This document shows positions 15,739 through 24,833 of a stretch of 64,000 nt of DNA, one piece after another (position 1 is the first letter of the stretch; each line of letters begins with the position of its first letter). The DNA is from an uncultured Collinsella sp. Lineage in GTDB: Bacteria; Actinomycetota; Coriobacteriia; Coriobacteriales; Coriobacteriaceae. Both the position numbers and the translations under genes were made by a program. The notes beneath the pieces were generated by a model. The model had not been told where the DNA came from and made no database searches. It worked only from the letters and a program-made list of their open reading frames with translations. Location of the stretch: contig UROC01000001.1 of assembly GCA_900549345.1 (NCBI GenBank), positions 47,929 to 111,928 of the forward strand, in the 5' to 3' direction.

Positions 15739-17382
15739 TCACGCCCTATAAAACACGTTGTCGGCAAAGAAGTCGGCCGGCGGCTCCATGCAGGCAATCT
15801 CGCCATCGAACATCATGGCGATGTCGTCGGCGACCTGCTCAGCAAAGTCCAAATCGTGCGTAGCCATGATGACGGTGCCGCCAGCCTTCGCATGGTCACG
15901 CAGGGCGCGGGCGATGATGCGGCGGCTCTCCAGGTCCAAGCCCTTCGTGGGCTCGTCAAGCAGCAGCAGCTCGGGGCCAATCAGCAGCAGCTTTGCCAGC
16001 GCGAGCAGCTGGCGCTGTCCGCCCGAGAGGTCGTAGGGGTGACGCGTCTCCAGGCCGTCCAATCCCAGTTGCGCCGCACGCTCCCGCGCCAAGTTCTCGT
16101 CATATCCGCAGGTCGAGGCCCATTCCATCAGCTCATCGCGAACCGTCTCGGCAACCAGCAATGCTTTGGGATTCTGAGGCAACAGCGCCGCCGAGGCCGC
16201 TCCGCGCACCATGCGGCCGCGCTGCAGCTTGGCGGTCTTGGCCAGCACCGAAAGCATCGTCGACTTGCCGCAGCCGTTTCCGCCCACGACTGCATGCACC
16301 GCGCCAGCCGAAAACGACGCATCGAGCCCGCGCAGCACCCAACCGCCCGCGCGATCGTAGCGAAACCAGCCTTCCGACAGGGTGGCAGCCGACCCAGCGT
16401 GCATTTTTTGGAGTATTCTGCTTCCATTCGTGCGCGGGAAGGCTTCCGAGCCGTTCTCGAGCGACGTTTGCGCCACAAATTCGGACGATTTGTCCAATTC
16501 CGAACTTTTTTTCGCGCTCGATACGTCCCCGGGCGTCTCCAGAGAGTCCAAATTGTCCTCACGCCTGCTGAATACTCCGTTTTTTGCACATCGGATGGCA
16601 CCCCACCCCAACATGTCATCGGAAAACAGCGATTCTCGGCGTCCCAAAGAAGCCATATCTGCCACCTCGCGCACGCGACCGTCCTCAATCCGGTACGCAC
16701 ACGTCGCGTATTCGAGCATTGGGCGCGGCTGATGCGTCGCCACAACAACCGTGCAGCCCAGCTCGCGATTCACACGAAACAGCGCGTGCAGGAAATTCTT
16801 CTCGGCAACGGGATCGAGCTGAGACGTGGGCTCGTCGAGCAGCAGCACGCGCGGGCGCAAGGCCAGCACGGCCGCCAACGACAGCAGCTGCTTGCGTCCG
16901 CCCGAAAGTGTATCGGTATCGCGGTGGAGCCAATCCTCCAGCCCAAAGAAATAGCTGGTCTCGGCTACGCGACGGCGCATCTCGTCGCGCGACATACCCA
17001 GATTTTCCAGGCCAAACGCCATCTCGTGCCACACGGTTTCGCACACGATCTGGTTCTCGGGATCCTGGAACACATAGCCCACGCGCTCCGCCGATGCCCG
17101 CACGTCCATGTCGGCAACGTTCTCGCCCAGCACGCGCGCATCACCAGTGCGCTCGCCCGCCGGAGCGATCTCGGGCTTGAGCAGCGAGAGTAGCGTCGAT
17201 TTGCCCGACCCAGTACCACCAACCAGCAGTGCAAACGCACCTTGGGGAACAGACCAGTCGAGCTCGTCGAGTACCGGCGCCTCAGCCCCGGGGTAGGTAA
17301 AGCTCAGGCCCCGCACCTCAATCGCAGGCACATCGGAGCCGCACGCCCCGCCCGTTACCGAGCAGTTATCCAACCGGGTCAT
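15739..17382 (-). CDS. ecfA: Fused double ECF ATPase (EcfA1-EcfA2)
   Basis: 547 residues, two complete ABC domains in one chain. The N-domain has Walker A GGTGSGKSTL, signature TLSGGRKQ and LLLDEPTSQLDP. The C-domain has GGNGCGKST, LSGGQRQ and LLLDEPTKGLD. A ~75-residue Ser/Asn-rich linker (residues ~275-350) joins them. It powers vitamin or metal uptake together with EcfT (next gene, sharing one base) and S components, for example the one at 9329-10027. Confidence 0.93.
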   Translation of the reverse strand: MTRLDNCSVTGGACGSDVPAIEVRGLSFTYPGAEAPVLDELDWSVPQGAFALLVGGTGSGKSTLLSLLKPEIAPAGERTGDARVLGENVADMDVRASAERVGYVFQDPENQIVCETVWHEMAFGLENLGMSRDEMRRRVAETSYFFGLEDWLHRDTDTLSGGRKQLLSLAAVLALRPRVLLLDEPTSQLDPVAEKNFLHALFRVNRELGCTVVVATHQPRPMLEYATCAYRIEDGRVREVADMASLGRRESLFSDDMLGWGAIRCAKNGVFSRREDNLDSLETPGDVSSAKKSSELDKSSEFVAQTSLENGSEAFPRTNGSRILQKMHAGSAATLSEGWFRYDRAGGWVLRGLDASFSAGAVHAVVGGNGCGKSTMLSVLAKTAKLQRGRMVRGAASAALLPQNPKALLVAETVRDELMEWASTCGYDENLARERAAQLGLDGLETRHPYDLSGGQRQLLALAKLLLIGPELLLLDEPTKGLDLESRRIIARALRDHAKAGGTVIMATHDLDFAEQVADDIAMMFDGEIACMEPPADFFADNVFYRA

Positions 17383-18275
17383 CAGCCAAACCTCTTCTCG
17401 TCAATCGCGTGCAGCACACAGGGCAACACCATCCAAGCCGCGTACACAATATAGCCAGGCCACGGCGCCGGCACCGAAAGCTGCGGGTAAAACGAATACT
17501 GCGTCGTCGCGGTCCACGCCACCGCCACCGCGGCAGCACCAAGCAGCGCGAGCCCGACCAGCGCGGCAACGTCGCTGCACCCCAGTCGATACCGCGCATA
17601 CGTCGTACGACGCGTCGCGGCACCCCACCCGCGCGAGCGCATCGCGTCCGCACGCTCCAGCGAATCTTCCATGCCCCAGCCCATCAACACGCTCGACGCC
17701 CGCAAGCGCGAGCGCACGGGGTCGGCCGGCGCGCGGCCCGGCACATCAATCGCATCCTGCACCGCCAACACCGTACGACCGCGGCGCAAAAACTGCGGGA
17801 TAAGCCTCATGCACATCGAGATCATGAGCGCAATCACCGGTGCGGCATTGCCCAGCAGCGCGAGCACCTTGTCGTATTCGAGCATCGACGCCGCCGCCTC
17901 AAACCACAGCACGCTCGCCACAAACAGCCCGCCCATGCACAGGCCGTATACCATGCTCTCCAGATACACCGCGCGCATGCCAATACGGAACAGCTCCGTC
18001 GAGCCCGAGGCGCTAAACAGCGGATTGAGCACCGCGACGATCAAAATCACCGGCAGCTGCCAGCGGAGCGCGCCCAGCGTGCGGGCAGCCCCACGCGTTG
18101 CAAATCCATACGCCAGCCCGCCCGCAAGTGACAGCGCAATCAGTACCGGCTGCATCGAGAACATAGTGAGCCCCAGCGTCAGCACTATATAGAGTGCCGG
18201 CACAGCCGGATGCGACATCGAGAATGCCGCGACGGGCTCGCCGCCAAACTCCTCTCGTATGTTGTCCACGGGCAC
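17382..18275 (-). CDS. ecfT: ECF transporter transmembrane T component
   Basis: About 297 residues from a GTG start after a GAGGGG site. The upstream reading frame continues but looks non-coding. Five or so membrane helices are followed by the two coupling-helix motifs typical of EcfT, one of which is visible as ERADAMRSRGWG (the A-R-G motif). It overlaps the ATPase gene by one base. The N-terminal part (HPAVPALYIVLTLGLTM) is the usual first helix. Confidence 0.88.
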   Translation of the reverse strand: MPVDNIREEFGGEPVAAFSMSHPAVPALYIVLTLGLTMFSMQPVLIALSLAGGLAYGFATRGAARTLGALRWQLPVILIVAVLNPLFSASGSTELFRIGMRAVYLESMVYGLCMGGLFVASVLWFEAAASMLEYDKVLALLGNAAPVIALMISMCMRLIPQFLRRGRTVLAVQDAIDVPGRAPADPVRSRLRASSVLMGWGMEDSLERADAMRSRGWGAATRRTTYARYRLGCSDVAALVGLALLGAAAVAVAWTATTQYSFYPQLSVPAPWPGYIVYAAWMVLPCVLHAIDEKRFG

Positions 18276-18468
18276 CCCCGTCCCCTCGCTCAAACAACAG
18301 CTCCGCAGCACCGCCAACGCCGCACGCAAGCAGTGCAAACGCCACGCCGGCGGCGCAAGCCTCAACCGCCGCAAACCAATCGTTACGCGCTCGTCATATG
18401 CCTGCGGTATCATATTGCGCCGTGTATCGTTTCCAAACACACGTCTCTATAACGTAACAGGAGATCAC

Positions 18469-19881
18469 ATGGACGCAACCGCAATTATCCTCGCTGCCGG
18501 CGAGGGCACCCGCATGAAGTCGAACCACTGCAAGGTTTCGCACAAGATCCTGGGTAAGCCCATGGTCCAGTGGATCGTCGACGCTACCATCAAGGCCGGC
18601 TGCAGCCGCGTCGTGGTTGTCATCGGCAGCCACGCCGACGAGATGCGCGCCCTCATCGACGGCGCCTACGCCAACAGCGCCACCAAGGTCGAGTGCGTCG
18701 AGCAGACCGAGCGTCTGGGCACCGGTCACGCCGTGAAGGTCGCGCTCGAGGCCTGTGGCATCACGCAAGGCCCCGTCGTGGTGCTCAACGGCGACCTGCC
18801 GCTCATCACCGCCGACACCGTCGCCAAGTTCGCGCAAACCGTCGCCACCGGCGAGCTCGCCTGCACCGTCATGACCATGACCCCGCCCGATCCTTTCGGC
18901 TACGGCCGCATCAAGCTGGGCGCCGATGGTCAGATCGAGCGCATCATCGAGCAGAAGGACTGCACGCCCGAGCAGGCCGCCACGCTGCTGGAGTGCAACG
19001 CCGGCTGCTACGCCTTTGACGGCGCGCAGCTCGCCGCCCACATTAACGAGATCGGCAACGACAACGCGCAATCCGAGTACTACCTGCCCGACATGCTCGA
19101 GATCCTCAAAGGCCACGGCCAGGCTGTCTCCATCTTCCACTGCGACGACTACCGCGACGGCCTGGGCGTCAACAGCCGCATCCAGCTCGCACAGCTCACC
19201 GCCATCGCGCGCGACCGCATCAACGAGCACTGGATGGCCGAGGGCGTTACCTTCATCGACCCCACGCAGGCTTGGATCGGCCCCGACGCCACCATCGGCC
19301 GCGATACCGTCGTATGGCCGCAGACGCACCTGATCGGCCACGTCACCGTGGGCGAGGAGTGCCAGCTTGGCCCCAACAGCCGCCTCACCGACACCACTGT
19401 CGGCAGCGGCTGCACCATCGATGAGACCATCGCCATCGAGGCCGTCATCGAGAACGGCGTCGACTGCGGCCCGCGCGCCTACCTGCGCCCGGGCACCCAC
19501 ATGCTCGACGGCTCCAAGGCCGGCACGCACGTGGAGATCAAGAAGTCCACGATCGGCGAGGGCTCCAAGGTGCCGCACCTGTCCTACATCGGCGACACCA
19601 CCATGGGCTCCGGCGTCAACGTGGGCGCGGGCTCCATCACCTGCAACTACGATGGCGTGCACAAGCACAAGACCGTCATCGGCAAGGACGCCTTCATTGG
19701 CTCCGACACCATGATGGTCGCGCCCGCCCAGATCGGCGACGGCGCGCTCGTGGCCGCAGGCTCCGTCATCACCGAGCCGGTCCCGGCAGACGCGCTCGGT
19801 CTGGGCCGCGCCCGTCAGGTAAATATTGAGGGCTGGGCCGCCGATTACCGCCGCCGCCTGCACGAGGACGACGAGGTATAA
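18469..19881 (+). CDS. glmU: Bifunctional N-acetylglucosamine-1-phosphate uridyltransferase / glucosamine-1-phosphate acetyltransferase
   Basis: 470 residues. The N-terminal Rossmann-like domain has AAGEGTRMKS and LNGDLPL. The C-terminal left-handed beta-helix has hexapeptide repeats around YLRPGTHM, GEGSKVPHLSYIGD and NVGAGSITCNYDG, with the catalytic histidine in KVPHLSY. It makes UDP-GlcNAc for peptidoglycan and other polymers. GGAG six bases before the ATG fixes the start. It runs in front of prs, a pairing common in Actinobacteria and Firmicutes. Confidence 0.97.
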   Translation: MDATAIILAAGEGTRMKSNHCKVSHKILGKPMVQWIVDATIKAGCSRVVVVIGSHADEMRALIDGAYANSATKVECVEQTERLGTGHAVKVALEACGITQGPVVVLNGDLPLITADTVAKFAQTVATGELACTVMTMTPPDPFGYGRIKLGADGQIERIIEQKDCTPEQAATLLECNAGCYAFDGAQLAAHINEIGNDNAQSEYYLPDMLEILKGHGQAVSIFHCDDYRDGLGVNSRIQLAQLTAIARDRINEHWMAEGVTFIDPTQAWIGPDATIGRDTVVWPQTHLIGHVTVGEECQLGPNSRLTDTTVGSGCTIDETIAIEAVIENGVDCGPRAYLRPGTHMLDGSKAGTHVEIKKSTIGEGSKVPHLSYIGDTTMGSGVNVGAGSITCNYDGVHKHKTVIGKDAFIGSDTMMVAPAQIGDGALVAAGSVITEPVPADALGLGRARQVNIEGWAADYRRRLHEDDEV

Positions 19882-19896
19882 CGTTTTACCAAGCAC

Positions 19897-19930
19897 AAAA
19901 GGAGCTGCTCCATGGGGGCGGCTCCTTTTT
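19897..19930 (+). terminator. Intrinsic terminator after glmU
   Basis: AAAAGGAGC and GCTCCTTTT arms are followed by a T run. It separates glmU from prs. Confidence 0.75.
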
Positions 19931-20073
19931 CTATCGTGACCTGCGCAACCGGATGAGTGGTCGGTTCGTGTCCGTTGGCGGTAAAGACGTTATCAGGACC
20001 CGATAAACCCCGCCGCGCGGTTACAATGCAACAAGGCATCTATATGGCATTCGATGTATAAAGGAGAAGGGTA

Positions 20074-21060
20074 ATGCCGATTAATGATCCCGAGAAGTCG
20101 GAGAATATGCGCAAGTCCATCCGCGTGTATTCCGGTTCCTCCAACCGTCCCCTCGCTCAGAAGATTGCTGAGTACCTTGGGGTCGAGCTTTCGGGCCTTA
20201 CGCTAAAGCAGTTCGCCAATGGTGAGATTTACGCCCGCTACGACGAGACCGTCCGCGGCGCCGACGTCTTCCTGATTCAGTCCGTGGCCGGCGGCAACGT
20301 CAACGACATGCTCATGGAGCTGCTCATCGCCACCGACGCTGCCAAGCGCGCATCCGCCCGCTCCATCACCGCCGTTATCACCCACTACGGCTATGCCCGC
20401 CAGGACCGCAAGGCCGGCCCGCGCGAGCCCATCACCGCCCGCCTCGTCGCCAACCTGCTCGAGCGTGCCGGCGTCAACCGCATCATCACCCTCGACCTGC
20501 ACCAAGGCCAGATCCAGGGCTTCTTCGATATCCCGGTTAACCACCTGTCCGCACTGCCGCTGTTTGGCCAGTACTACAACGACATGCACTTCGACACCGA
20601 CAACCTGGTTGTCGTCTCCCCCGACGTGGGTCGCGCCAAGGCCGCCAAGAAGCTGTCCGACATGCTCGGCTGCGACCTGGCCATCGCCCACAAGGGCCGT
20701 CCGCGCCACAACGCCGCCGAGGTCATGGGCATCATCGGTGACATCAAGGGTAAGACCTGCATCATCAACGACGACATGATCGACACCGCTGGCACCCTGT
20801 GCGCCAACGTCAAGGAGCTCAAGGCTATGGGCGCTGGCGACATCTACGTCTGCGCCACCCACGGCATCTTCTCCGGTCCGGCCATCGAGCGTCTGAACGA
20901 CGCCCCCATCGTCGAGTGCGTCGTCACCGACGCCATCCCCGTCGAGGTCGGCGGCAAAATCAAGACCATCTCGGTCGCCGAGGAGTTCGCTCAGGCCATC
21001 TCCGCCGTTTACCACGAGGAGCCCGTCTCCACGCTCGTCGGCGGCGACTTCGCGCTGTAG
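20074..21060 (+). CDS. prs: Ribose-phosphate pyrophosphokinase
   Basis: 328 residues. It transfers pyrophosphate from ATP to ribose 5-phosphate to give PRPP, feeding the purine genes later in the window. The motifs are intact: YSGSSNRPLA, FANGEIYARYDE, the ATP loop near YGYARQDRKAGPREPI and the PRPP-binding DDMIDTAGTL. AAAGGAGAAGGG precedes the ATG. Confidence 0.97.
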   Translation: MPINDPEKSENMRKSIRVYSGSSNRPLAQKIAEYLGVELSGLTLKQFANGEIYARYDETVRGADVFLIQSVAGGNVNDMLMELLIATDAAKRASARSITAVITHYGYARQDRKAGPREPITARLVANLLERAGVNRIITLDLHQGQIQGFFDIPVNHLSALPLFGQYYNDMHFDTDNLVVVSPDVGRAKAAKKLSDMLGCDLAIAHKGRPRHNAAEVMGIIGDIKGKTCIINDDMIDTAGTLCANVKELKAMGAGDIYVCATHGIFSGPAIERLNDAPIVECVVTDAIPVEVGGKIKTISVAEEFAQAISAVYHEEPVSTLVGGDFAL

Positions 21061-21093
21061 TCCAACGCGTATCGCATCATCTTTGATGTTTTT

Positions 21094-21125
21094 AAAGGGT
21101 CGGAAGCTCGCTTCCGACCCTTTTT
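21094..21125 (+). terminator. Intrinsic terminator after prs
   Basis: AAAGGGTCGGAAG pairs with CTTCCGACCCTTT around a short loop and ends in TTTTTC. Confidence 0.9.
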
Positions 21126-21146
21126 CTATTCCTCGCCAATCCGCCC

Positions 21147-21349
21147 TGGATAGTTAGTTCAGATACGTATTTTTTAAAGCTCCAAAGGTCCGTTCGGAGC
21201 CTTCTGAGCTCCCCGGCGGATGCCATGCCGCCCGAAGCTCATCGTTTTCGAGTACAACCGCCGCATATATTATCTTCAAATCGCCCTCGAAGGCCCTTAG
21301 AAACACCTCGAACGCCCGCCGCCTTATACGTATCTGAACTAACTGTCCA
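21147..21349. mobile_element. 203-bp element with 24-bp inverted ends (left copy)
   Basis: The ends TGGATAGTTAGTTCAGATAC (+ strand, continuing GTAT) and their complement at 21326-21349 differ at one of 24 positions. The 155-bp interior holds no convincing gene, though a 69-codon frame on the minus strand runs through it (MTMATGQLVQIRI...). The same ends and almost the same length recur at 22674-22877 with an unrelated interior. No transposase is encoded. Confidence 0.85.
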
Positions 21350-21512
21350 GTAGCCATCGTCAACCTTCTCGGCAGAGCTCAATTTCCTGCAATCCCCTCA
21401 ACCGATTCCACCGATTTCCTAACACCCGGCCGTTCATGGCGCCCAGCACCCCGCTGAGCGAAAAGAACGGTATGGCGGTCGCATTCTGCCGCCAACTTAG
21501 TACGTTATAGCT

Positions 21513-22640
21513 ATGACGACCGTGATTTCACATTTCTCCGCCCTCCGCGCAATTCGTCGCGCACGACGGGCGTACTCTGCCCTACCCTGGAGCTCCATTG
21601 ATAGTGAACAGCAAGCACAGGCCTTGGCTAGCTGCATTCCCAATAATGACGCGATAGACTTTGGCGCACTTTCGATACTCGACGCCTGGAATGAAGATGA
21701 TTCCGAGCTGCTCGATCTTCTCGTTTCAAACGAAGGCAACCGACGCCCCGACAAGCGACTTCTTCAGCATATTCTCTCCGCTCCGCTTCCTGAAGGTGCA
21801 ATTATGCACGTCGAGGCCGACATCTACGCAACGTCTCCTGCCATGACAGCCATGCTTTGTTCTAAAAATGAATCAGTCGCCAAAACCTTGATGCTTCTCA
21901 TGGAACTGGTCGGAACTTACTCCCTTCCTCCCGGGGCAACATACCCCATTGCCCATGACGACATCTGGCCCAAGGGCGATGGCTACGAAGCGACGGGCGA
22001 TCTTGATTGCCTGGGCAACCAGTCAGCGGCCGAACAACAGAACGAAACCCGCTATGAACAGGCGCACTACAAATGCGAGCCCGCCACGACCATCGAAGAG
22101 CTCGAGGCGGTCGCACGGTTCGCCAAAAGTAGCTCATACGCCTCGTTTCGCACGGCAGTCAAACTCGCCCGGGCTGGATCCGCATCCCCAGCCGAATCCC
22201 TAATGTTTGCCGTTCTCGGAGCGCCCATGCGCTTTGGCGGATTCGGATGTTGCAGCCTGCCCATGGGAGGCCTGCTACTCAACCATCGAATCGACTTCGA
22301 TACTCTTGCGGTCAACATGTCCTCGGGCATCCCCTATGCCATCTGCGACCTATATTGCCCGGCAGCCGGAGTCGACAACGAATACAACGGAATTGGGCAT
22401 GAGCTTCAAAACGCTCGCATCCACGATGGCAATCGAAATAATGGCCTCAAGGCCATGGGCATCCACGTCCTGGTTATCAATCGCGACCAAATGAAAGACC
22501 TTGTTGCACTCGAAGCCTTCGCCCAAACGATGCATCGACTCGCAGGAGTCCGATTCCGGTACCGTATCAAGGGCTATCGCAAGCGTCAGGCCGCTTGGCT
22601 CAACGCTCTGCGGGCCGGAACCGGCCTCGCGCCGGTCTAA
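21513..22640 (+). CDS. Nuclease-like protein of unknown function between two matching elements
   Basis: 375 residues, soluble. The N-terminal two thirds are unrecognised. The C-terminal stretch reads GVDNEYNGIGHELQNARIHD then RNNGLKAMGIHVLVINR, which matches the D-x-E-(Y/F)-x-G-x-x-H ... D-x-x-R ... G pattern of Vsr/DUF559-type endonuclease domains seen in AbiEi-like Coriobacteriia proteins. Function is inferred only from this pattern. Codon use is less GC-biased than in the neighbouring prs and pth genes. It lies between two 203/204-bp elements with the same ends, so the gene could have arrived with them. Confidence 0.75.
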   Translation: MTTVISHFSALRAIRRARRAYSALPWSSIDSEQQAQALASCIPNNDAIDFGALSILDAWNEDDSELLDLLVSNEGNRRPDKRLLQHILSAPLPEGAIMHVEADIYATSPAMTAMLCSKNESVAKTLMLLMELVGTYSLPPGATYPIAHDDIWPKGDGYEATGDLDCLGNQSAAEQQNETRYEQAHYKCEPATTIEELEAVARFAKSSSYASFRTAVKLARAGSASPAESLMFAVLGAPMRFGGFGCCSLPMGGLLLNHRIDFDTLAVNMSSGIPYAICDLYCPAAGVDNEYNGIGHELQNARIHDGNRNNGLKAMGIHVLVINRDQMKDLVALEAFAQTMHRLAGVRFRYRIKGYRKRQAAWLNALRAGTGLAPV

Positions 22641-22673
22641 ACGACGAATCACCCGTGCGCCGTCGAGCAGGGC

Positions 22674-22877
22674 TGGGCAGTTAGTTCAAATACGTATAAA
22701 TGGACGCATTGAATTAGACTGTTTTGCAGCTATCTCTATACCATTCGCCCTATTTGAAGGCAGGGTAGACTTCAAAACAGCGCCATATGGACTAACTAAA
22801 GCTCCAAAACAACGTATCGGCATTGAATTGAGTAATTCGAGTCCTCAGAACTTATACGTATCTGAACTAACTGTCCA
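22674..22877. mobile_element. 204-bp element with 24-bp inverted ends (right copy)
   Basis: Left end TGGGCAGTTAGTTCAAATAC (continuing GTAT) and right end at 22854-22877 are inverted with two mismatches. They equal the ends of the 21147-21349 element. Interior sequence is AT-richer and not alignable to the other copy over its length; only a TTTGGAGCTTTA word is shared. It lies ~115 bp before pth. Confidence 0.85.
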
Positions 22878-22991
22878 CCTCGGATTTCGACGGCCGTCCA
22901 AACGCCCCCAAACGCTCTCAATTACCCTCCATTTGACAGCGGCAACAGGGTCGCTCACCATAGCAGGCGACAAATCAACGAAAGGATGAAC

Positions 22992-23621
22992 ATGGCAGCT
23001 GCACAGCCGCTTAAGATTCGCATGGTTGCCGGGCTTGGCAACCCGGGCGAGGAATATGCCGAGACCCGCCACAACGCCGGCTTTAAGGCGATTGACGAGC
23101 TGGCCCGTCAGGCCGGCGTCACGTACTGGAAAAACCAGGCCGGCGCCGAGGTCGCACTCATCAACATCAACGATCCCGAGGAAGAGGGTGGCAAGCGCCA
23201 GATCGTGCTGGTCAAGCCGCAGTCGTATATGAATACCTCGGGCGGACCCATCTCCAAGCTCTGCCGCGAGTACAAGATCAAGGCCGAGGAGCTGCTCGTC
23301 ATCCACGACGAGCTTGACATTCCCGCCGGTGACGTGCGCGTCAAGGTGGGCGGTGGCCACGCCGGCCACAACGGCCTGCGCTCCATCATCGACAAGATGG
23401 GCAGCCGCGACTTTAGCCGTATCCGCACCGGCATCGGCAACCCTCCCGGCAAGATGGCCGTGGCAGACTATGTGCTCAAGCAGCTGCGCGCCCGCGAGGC
23501 CGAGGACTTCCAGGACACCTGCGCCCGCGCCGCCGACGCCGCCGGTCTGGCTATCGTGCACGGCGTAATCTACGCCCGCGACCACGTCAACGGCGCCGCC
23601 TCCGCCAACGGCAAGCACTAA
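22992..23621 (+). CDS. pth: Peptidyl-tRNA hydrolase
   Basis: 209 residues. It recycles peptidyl-tRNA released from stalled ribosomes. The motifs VAGLGNPGEEY, the catalytic histidine in ETRHNAGF, VKPQSYMNTSG and the DELDIPAGDVRVK and GGHAGHNGLRSI blocks are diagnostic. The start is set at the second ATG, six bases after AAAGG; the first ATG abuts the ribosome site. The stop codon lies within a hairpin of the window's repeat family. Confidence 0.96.
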   Translation: MAAAQPLKIRMVAGLGNPGEEYAETRHNAGFKAIDELARQAGVTYWKNQAGAEVALININDPEEEGGKRQIVLVKPQSYMNTSGGPISKLCREYKIKAEELLVIHDELDIPAGDVRVKVGGGHAGHNGLRSIIDKMGSRDFSRIRTGIGNPPGKMAVADYVLKQLRAREAEDFQDTCARAADAAGLAIVHGVIYARDHVNGAASANGKH

Positions 23622-23820
23622 AACCTACCGTTTAGGGATGTTTATTTTGGCAGGTTTTATCTGCGGAAACGCCCCGGTGGCCGCATCGCAATAAACCCCG
23701 CGCCGCCATACACGCATAACACCCCAAAGGGGGCCGGCCTCATCACAACCCGAGGCCGGCCCCCTTTGCCGTTTTGCCTGATAAAACCGACCAAAATAAA
23801 CCTATCCCTATTTGGTAGGT
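23619..23820. repeat. Inverted pair of stem-AAAACCTACC hairpins around a terminator
   Basis: A hairpin at 23619-23659 (TAAAACCTACC with GGCAGGTTTTA) and one at 23781-23820 (AAAACCGACC with GGTAGGT) face each other, so the whole 200-bp block is also one long inverted repeat of ~40-bp arms. The first overlaps the pth stop codon. Both loops carry a TAGGGATRGG-type core in opposite senses. The intrinsic terminator at 23726-23767 sits in the middle. The remaining bases up to 23993 hold the nfnA upstream region. Confidence 0.85.
23726..23767 (+). terminator. Strong hairpin after pth
   Basis: AAAGGGGGCCGGCCTC pairs perfectly (16 bp) with GAGGCCGGCCCCCTTT. The T tract is short, so it may act with the surrounding repeat. 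Confidence 0.75.
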
Positions 23821-23993
23821 CGAAGTGGATAAACCCTTTTCCCAACCGCCGAAGACACACGTAAACAGCATGTCCATGAGGGTATAATTTGCACCGTATG
23901 TCTGCACAACGCCTGTGCGCGTACGGTTTTACTCGGGCTACCGTCCATTTCCGTGGAGGCACGGTTCGGCGGCCCTAACAAGAGAGGGGTTCT

Positions 23994-24833
23994 ATGTATA
24001 AGATCCTGGAGAAGACGCAGTTCTCGGAGAAGGTGTTCAAGTTCCGCATCGAGGCGCCTGCAATCGCCAAGCATGCGCACGCTGGACAGTTCCTCATGGT
24101 TCGCGCCAACGAGACGGGCGAGCGCGTCCCGTTTACCCTGGCTGGCTGGAACGGTGACGAGGGCTGGGTCGAGTTCATCTTCATGGTGATCGGCAAGACC
24201 ACCGAGATGCTTTCCACCTATGAGGCCGGCGAGTCACTGCGCGACGTCGTGGGCCCGCTGGGCGTTCCCACCGAGATGGCCGAGGGCCCCTGCGCCGTCA
24301 TTGGCGGCGGCGTCGGCCTGGCAATTGCCTTCCCGGTCGCCAAGCACCTGGTCGAGACCGGCCACGAGGTGCACGCCATCATGGGCGCCCGCACCAAGGA
24401 CCTCCTGCTCATGGAGGACCAGTTCCGCGAGCTCCTCGACGAGGACCACATCCATATCACCACCGATGACGGCTCCTACGGCGAGCAGGGCGTTGTCACC
24501 GCTCCGCTGGAGCGCCTGCTGCAGGACAAGGCCGTGAGCCAGGTCTTCTGCGTCGGCCCCGTTCCGATGATGAAGTTCTCGACCCTCACCGCCCAGAAGT
24601 ACGACACCCCCATTACCGCGTCCCTCAACCCCATCATGGTTGACGGCACCGGCATGTGCGGCTGCTGCCGCGTCGAGGTGGGCGGCGTGACCAAGTTCGC
24701 TTGCGTCGACGGCCCCGACTTCGATGCCACCCTGGTCGACTGGGATGACCTTCGTGCCCGCCAGGCCGCTTACCGTTCCGAAGAGGGCGAGTCCCTCAAG
24801 GCTTATGAGGAAAAGAGCTGCGCATGCCACTAG
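23994..24833 (+). CDS. nfnA: NfnA-type ferredoxin-NADP+ oxidoreductase subunit (FAD, 2Fe-2S)
   Basis: 279 residues. An FNR-like FAD domain (RVPFTLAGWN) is followed by an NAD-binding domain (IGGGVGLAIAFP) and a C-terminal cysteine cluster (GMCGCCRVEV ... FACVDGP) for a 2Fe-2S centre. Together with the next gene it matches NfnAB / SudAB, a flavin-based electron-bifurcating enzyme that links NADH, NADPH and ferredoxin. Such complexes are common in anaerobes. The two genes overlap by ten bases, so translation is coupled. GAGAGG precedes the ATG. Confidence 0.82.
   Translation: MYKILEKTQFSEKVFKFRIEAPAIAKHAHAGQFLMVRANETGERVPFTLAGWNGDEGWVEFIFMVIGKTTEMLSTYEAGESLRDVVGPLGVPTEMAEGPCAVIGGGVGLAIAFPVAKHLVETGHEVHAIMGARTKDLLLMEDQFRELLDEDHIHITTDDGSYGEQGVVTAPLERLLQDKAVSQVFCVGPVPMMKFSTLTAQKYDTPITASLNPIMVDGTGMCGCCRVEVGGVTKFACVDGPDFDATLVDWDDLRARQAAYRSEEGESLKAYEEKSCACH

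Noticed and set aside
18394..19896. 500-codon minus-strand frame opposite glmU
   Set aside because: Val/Gly/Asp-rich translation of GC-rich codons without any domain; glmU has all motifs and a ribosome site.
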